Below, piece after piece: positions 41,820 through 45,056 of a stretch of 45,056 bases of DNA. Position 1 is the first letter of the stretch; each line of letters starts with the position of its first letter. Source of the stretch: Thiocapsa sp. (GTDB lineage Bacteria; Pseudomonadota; Gammaproteobacteria; Chromatiales; Chromatiaceae). The stretch is taken from NCBI RefSeq assembly GCF_022340925.1, contig NZ_JAJDNA010000066.1:1-45056 (forward strand), given 5' to 3'. The notes under the pieces were generated by a model. It worked only from the letters and a program-made list of their open reading frames with translations, did no database searches and was not told the origin of the DNA. Position numbers and translations under genes: made by a program.

Positions 41820-42517
41820 GGTTGCTCACCCTGCCGCGAAACGCCACGCTCGTAAAGGGCTGCGAGTCGCTCGGGAGACGCGCCGAGCAGAAAACGCCCG
41901 AGCAGGACACCGTTGGCGACCTGCTGTCTCAGCGCGCCGTTGGCCGTGAACCGAAGCGCCGAGGTCGTGACCGCGGAGGTCAGCTTGATGATGCGGCTGC
42001 TCCGGCGCACCCGCCGCGCCAGCTCGACGTCCTCGAACAGGGGCCAGGCTGGAAACCCGCCGACCGCGTGATAGACGCTGCGTCGCAGGACCATCGCCTG
42101 GTCACCGAAGGTGGTGAGCGGGGATTCGATCCGTGAACAGCTCTCGTAGAGCCTGAGCAGCCAGTGGCGCCGGTCGAAACGCAGGCGAAAGCAGGCCATG
42201 CCGACGCTCGGATCTGCGAAGGCGGCCCGGATCGTCTCCCCGGCGCCCGCAGGCAGATCAGTGTCGTCATGGAGGATCATCAGCAGATCGCCCGTGGCCG
42301 AGCGAACGCCCTCCGCGCTCTGGGTGCCGCGGCCCCGCCGGGCAGTCAGCAGCCGCCAACCCTCGGGCAGCGCCGGCGGGGACGGCAGCGCGGGCGCGTC
42401 GTCCGGCTCCACCACGATCACCTCGCTGGCGACCGCGCGACTCGCGTTGACACGAGCACGCTCTCTGAGCGCAGCGTCGAGTCGCCGCGTGGGGATAACG
42501 ATCGAGAGCGGCTCCAT
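41816..42517 (-). CDS. Family 2 glycosyltransferase
   Basis: A 233-residue soluble GT-A fold protein: MEPLSIVIPTRR start, LILHDDTDLP-type metal motif (LLMILHDDTDLP), GDQAMVLRRSVYHAVGGFPAWPLFEDVELARRVRR (in part). It resembles the short GT2 group often annotated as TIGR04283. The sugar and acceptor are unknown. It is co-translated with the fatty acid hydroxylase gene through a 4-bp overlap. The ATG at 42517 is preferred to one 8 codons upstream. Confidence 0.8.
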   Translation of the reverse strand: MEPLSIVIPTRRLDAALRERARVNASRAVASEVIVVEPDDAPALPSPPALPEGWRLLTARRGRGTQSAEGVRSATGDLLMILHDDTDLPAGAGETIRAAFADPSVGMACFRLRFDRRHWLLRLYESCSRIESPLTTFGDQAMVLRRSVYHAVGGFPAWPLFEDVELARRVRRSSRIIKLTSAVTTSALRFTANGALRQQVANGVLLGRFLLGASPERLAALYERGVSRQGEQP

Positions 42518-42846
42518 GGTCGATCCGGTTGCTGCGGGCATGACCGCTCGCGCGGGCCGCCCGGGCCCGGCGTCAGCCCTGCCTGATGGGCTCCAACGAC
42601 GTCGGCGGAAGCACCAACCTGTCCGATGCCACCATGATCGAGGCGCCCCCGTGCGAACGCAAGCGCGCGGGTTTCTCGTGCGCCGCCGGCTGGAAACCGG
42701 CGCAGAGATGAGGTTCGGACTCGGTGTGGCCTGGTCCCGGTTGCGGCGGTCGCCTTGGGACAGGGCGCCGAAACAGCCGGTGCTTCGAGCGCGGGTCCGG
42801 GCCCCTCGTTCGGTCGGCCGCGCCTGCAGTTACGCGCGGCTTGGAA
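42518..42846. other. Intergenic region, no gene seen
   Basis: 329 bp between bfr and the glycosyltransferase gene, both on the minus strand. I see no supported gene or RNA. Confidence 0.4.
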
Positions 42847-43347
42847 TCAGTCTGCCGTCTCGCCGCCGCTCGCGGATGCCTTGCTGCGCTCCATCGATTG
42901 CAGCACCAGGTAGTTCTCGCCGAACTTCTCGAGGTTGCCGAGCTCGGTGTCATAGCGGTCGAAGTGACGCTCCTCGTCGGCGATAACGCTTTCGAACAGC
43001 TGCTTGGAGATCGCATCCGCCTCCGCGCCGCAGTCGATCGCCCAGCGGTTGTAGTCCTCGATGCTCTGCTGCTCCATCGCGGTGGCCGTCTTCAGCATCT
43101 CGGTCACGTCCCGGATCGGCTTGACCTCGGCGGCCGCGTTCATCCCCACATCGCCCTTCAGGAACAGGATGCGCTCGGCAAAGCGCTCCACATGACCCAT
43201 CTCCTCGATCGCGGTTCGCTTGAACAGCGCCGCCATCAGATCGTAGCCCTGGTCGTCGCAATGGAAATGAAAGTACATGTACTGGTGGATGGCGGAGAGC
43301 TCGTCTGCAACGGCCCTGTTGAGAAGCTCGATGCTTTTCTCGCGCAT
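42847..43347 (-). CDS. bfr: Bacterioferritin
   Basis: A 166-residue iron-storage ferritin subunit that oxidises Fe(II) and stores ferric mineral. All ferroxidase ligands are present: Glu16, Glu49, His52, Glu92, Glu125 and His128, and heme-ligand Met50 (IEEMGHVERF; E. coli Met52). The N-terminus MREKSIELLNRAVADELSAIHQY departs from the MKG start of E. coli Bfr. A much longer frame upstream is an artefact; the ATG at 43347 fits the family. It follows the cytochrome c peroxidase gene by 92 bp. Confidence 0.93.
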   Translation of the reverse strand: MREKSIELLNRAVADELSAIHQYMYFHFHCDDQGYDLMAALFKRTAIEEMGHVERFAERILFLKGDVGMNAAAEVKPIRDVTEMLKTATAMEQQSIEDYNRWAIDCGAEADAISKQLFESVIADEERHFDRYDTELGNLEKFGENYLVLQSMERSKASASGGETAD

Positions 43348-43402
43348 GGTGATGCTCTCGATTCTGATCTGCCTCTGGGAAGGTCGATGTCCCTTGCGAG
43401 CT

Positions 43403-43430
43403 CGGAGAGGTCCGCCTCCGGACCTCTCCG
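43403..43430 (-). terminator. Hairpin between peroxidase and bacterioferritin genes
   Basis: A perfect 12-bp stem (CGGAGAGGTCCG with CGGACCTCTCCG) with a 4-nt loop begins 10 nt after the peroxidase stop. There is no T-run; it may attenuate or process the transcript before bfr. Confidence 0.55.
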
Positions 43431-43439
43431 ATCGGCGCC

Positions 43440-44483
43440 TCAGAGCTCCGGCTTCGGCGTCTCTGCGGTCTCCACCGGCAGCACGGGATACTCGACCCTG
43501 GGCTGCTCGCCGGTCAAGGTCCGCAGGAACTCGGCGATCAAGGCCGTTTCCTCCGCGTTGAGCACCGCGCCGAGCTGGGCGGTGCCCATGACGTCCACCG
43601 CCTGCTCGAGATCCCAGACCTGACCCGAGTGGAAATATGGCGCGGTCAGGGCGATGTTGCGCAGGGGCGCGGCGCGGAAGACGTACTCGTCGGACGCGGT
43701 CTTGGTCACCTGAAAGCGGCCCTTGTCGTTCGGCGGCAGGATGTCGGCGCCCGGCTTCTTGATCAGGCCGAATGGGAAGTAATCCTGGCCGCCGACGTTG
43801 ACGCCGGTGTGGCAGGAGGGACAGCCCTTCTCGAGGAACTGCGCCAGCCCGGCCTTTTGTGTCTCGGTCAGGGCCCCGTCGTTGCCCTCGAGCCACTGGT
43901 CGAAGGGGGCGTTGGGCGTGACCAGCGTCACCTCGAAGGCCTCAATGGCCTTGGCCATGTTGTCAAACGTCACCGCGTCCGCCTCGCCCGGGAAGGCACG
44001 CTCGAAACGTTCCACGTACTCGGGAAGGCTTTTCAGCGTAATCACCACGTTCTCGGGCTGATTGGCCATCTCGACACCGGCCTGCACCGGACCCTTGGCC
44101 TGGGCCTTGAGATCCTCCGCGCGGCCGTCCCAGAACTGGGCCTTGTTGAACACGGCGTTCAGCACCGTCGGGGAGTTGCGCGGGCCTTTCTGCCAACCAT
44201 GCCCGACCGAGGTCGGCAGGTTGTCGTCGCCGCCGGTGCCCAGGTTGTGGCAGGTGTTGCAGCTGATGACGCCGCTGGCGGAGAGGCGCGGGTCGAAGAA
44301 CAGCATCTTTCCGAGCTCGATCTTCTCGCGCGTGATGGGGTTGTCGTCGACCGCCTGGAGGCCGTAGGGGACTGCCTCGAGCCCGGCGGATTTGGCCAGC
44401 TCGCGCAGATCGGCATCGCTCGCGGCGGCTGCGCCGGTGGACAGGGTCAACGCGACTGCGGATGCGAGGAGTGTGGTTTTCAT
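43440..44483 (-). CDS. ccpA: Diheme cytochrome c peroxidase
   Basis: A 347-residue periplasmic enzyme that reduces hydrogen peroxide with electrons from cytochrome c. A Sec signal (MKTTLLASAVALTLSTGAAA) is followed by two heme motifs, CNTCH (75-79) and CPSCH (about 222). Conserved segments are IELGKMLFFDPRLSASGVISC, RNSPTVLNAVFNKAQFWDGRA and APYFHSGQVWDLEQAVDVM (in part). It pairs naturally with the bacterioferritin gene downstream in a peroxide/iron defence unit. Confidence 0.93.
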   Translation of the reverse strand: MKTTLLASAVALTLSTGAAAASDADLRELAKSAGLEAVPYGLQAVDDNPITREKIELGKMLFFDPRLSASGVISCNTCHNLGTGGDDNLPTSVGHGWQKGPRNSPTVLNAVFNKAQFWDGRAEDLKAQAKGPVQAGVEMANQPENVVITLKSLPEYVERFERAFPGEADAVTFDNMAKAIEAFEVTLVTPNAPFDQWLEGNDGALTETQKAGLAQFLEKGCPSCHTGVNVGGQDYFPFGLIKKPGADILPPNDKGRFQVTKTASDEYVFRAAPLRNIALTAPYFHSGQVWDLEQAVDVMGTAQLGAVLNAEETALIAEFLRTLTGEQPRVEYPVLPVETAETPKPEL

Positions 44484-44749
44484 GTGGGTCTCTGCCTCTA
44501 CTGCCAGTTGTGGTGGTTATAATGAGCGATCACGCCGATCGATGCCGCGCGATGATCGGTCCGGAAATCGGCGTCCCCTAAGCCACTGTGTACTTGCCAC
44601 GACTGGTGGGAGCATAGCCCTGCGACCAGCCGCGGACAAGGCAGAGGGGACACGCCCGACACATGGGTGACGCATCGCTCGCGCCCCGTTGCAGACTGAT
44701 GCCTGGCCACCGGGCAGTCCCCGCACAGCTCTTTGAGGATTCGCATGCC

Positions 44750-45055
44750 ATGAAAGCATTCCTGATCACCCCCGACACCCTATCCATCGATGCCGTCGAG
44801 ATCGATGATCTCGACGGCATTCGGGCGCTGATCGGATTCGATACCATTGCGTCGGACGCCGTCGGTGAGGCAGGCGACCGTCTCTTCTTCGATGAAGAGT
44901 GTTTCCTGCGCGGCGCCAGCGGGCGCTTTCAGATCGACCGGGTGATTCCCGTCGCGGGCAAGGGCGTCGTCATCGGCACGGCAGACGACGGTGCCACCTT
45001 GCGGGACGTGGTCACAGACGTCGAGGACCTGCGTCAACGCATCAAGTACCTCTAG
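44750..45055 (+). CDS. Small conserved-looking hypothetical protein
   Basis: A 101-residue acidic soluble protein: MKAFLITPDTLSIDAVEIDD, GFDTIASDAVGEAGDRLFFDEECF (in part), VVIGTADDGATLRDV. The regular strand pattern suggests a folded domain; I do not recognise the family. The frame ends at TAG two bases before the window edge. The ATG at 44750 is preferred because the longer frame upstream has no conserved look. It is divergent from ccpA. A 14-bp perfect inverted repeat lies within codons 14-24. Confidence 0.7.
   Translation: MKAFLITPDTLSIDAVEIDDLDGIRALIGFDTIASDAVGEAGDRLFFDEECFLRGASGRFQIDRVIPVAGKGVVIGTADDGATLRDVVTDVEDLRQRIKYL
44790..44820. repeat. Perfect inverted repeat inside a coding region
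   Basis: Arms 44790-44803 and 44807-44820 pair at all 14 positions around a 3-nt loop. It lies 40 nt into the hypothetical gene, where it could form an RNA hairpin or a protein-binding site. Confidence 0.85.
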
Positions 45056-45056
45056 G

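Noticed and set aside
42847..43896. 349-codon minus-strand frame including bacterioferritin
   Set aside because: The upstream 180 codons overlap the end of the peroxidase gene in another frame and are Arg/Gly-rich shadow sequence. The bacterioferritin start at 43347 fits the family.

Overview
The window reads as chromosome of a high-GC anoxygenic phototroph of the purple sulfur bacteria (Gammaproteobacteria, Chromatiales, probably Chromatiaceae). The evidence is LH2 antenna genes (pucBA twice), a tetraheme reaction-centre cytochrome (pufC-like), a Tat-exported high-potential iron-sulfur protein (HiPIP), and the gammaproteobacterial uvrC-pgsA-tRNA-Gly(GCC) order. I cannot fix the genus.

Layout. 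0-3.3 kb, minus strand: the start of purL (cut by the window edge), a queC-queD-queE preQ0 operon whose QueD has three tandem domains, and a PilZ protein. 3.8-5.0 kb, minus: two LH2 beta/alpha gene pairs behind a promoter overlaid by two PpsR/CrtJ-type palindromes 8 bp apart. 5.1-13.1 kb, minus: a glycogen block (glgX, GH57 hydrolase, DUF4912 protein, glgA) ending in a fused cysteine desulfurase-SufE gene. 13.3-17.0 kb, minus: tolC-aroC-MFS. 17.1-24.2 kb: YheT hydrolase, an ATP-grasp-like protein, a MITE-like inverted repeat, a solitary molybdopterin oxidoreductase and a two-gene osmoprotectant-type ABC transporter with fused binding protein and permease. 24.9-29.4 kb, plus: five genes for exported proteins (Tat metallophosphoesterase, monoheme cytochrome c, DUF1566 protein, HiPIP, PufC-like tetraheme cytochrome). 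29.6-36.5 kb: SnoaL-like protein, tRNA-Gly, pgsA, uvrC, TPM-TPR protein, lemA and a second PgsA-like enzyme. 37-45 kb: OprB-type porin, a frameshifted small gene, CigR-like and PliI-like proteins, fatty acid hydroxylase and glycosyltransferase, bacterioferritin, diheme cytochrome c peroxidase and a small hypothetical gene.

How it fits together. HiPIP is the usual soluble electron donor to the reaction-centre tetraheme cytochrome in this group, so the hip and pufC neighbours form one electron-transfer step. The pufC-like gene stands without pufL/pufM in this window. Its upstream region has the same operator geometry as the puc cluster: two TGT-N12-ACA type palindromes exactly 8 bp apart, with the -35 in the inner half of the upstream site and the -10 in the centre of the downstream one. 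This suggests antenna and electron-donor genes at two loci share one light/redox repressor. The most unusual items are that shared operator, the LH2 alpha subunit with a five-copy 15-bp repeat encoding an Ala-Pro-Glu tail, the orphan pufC with a long leader, the three-domain QueD, and the SufS-SufE fusion coupled to glgA. I found no CRISPR array, prophage or complete insertion sequence.
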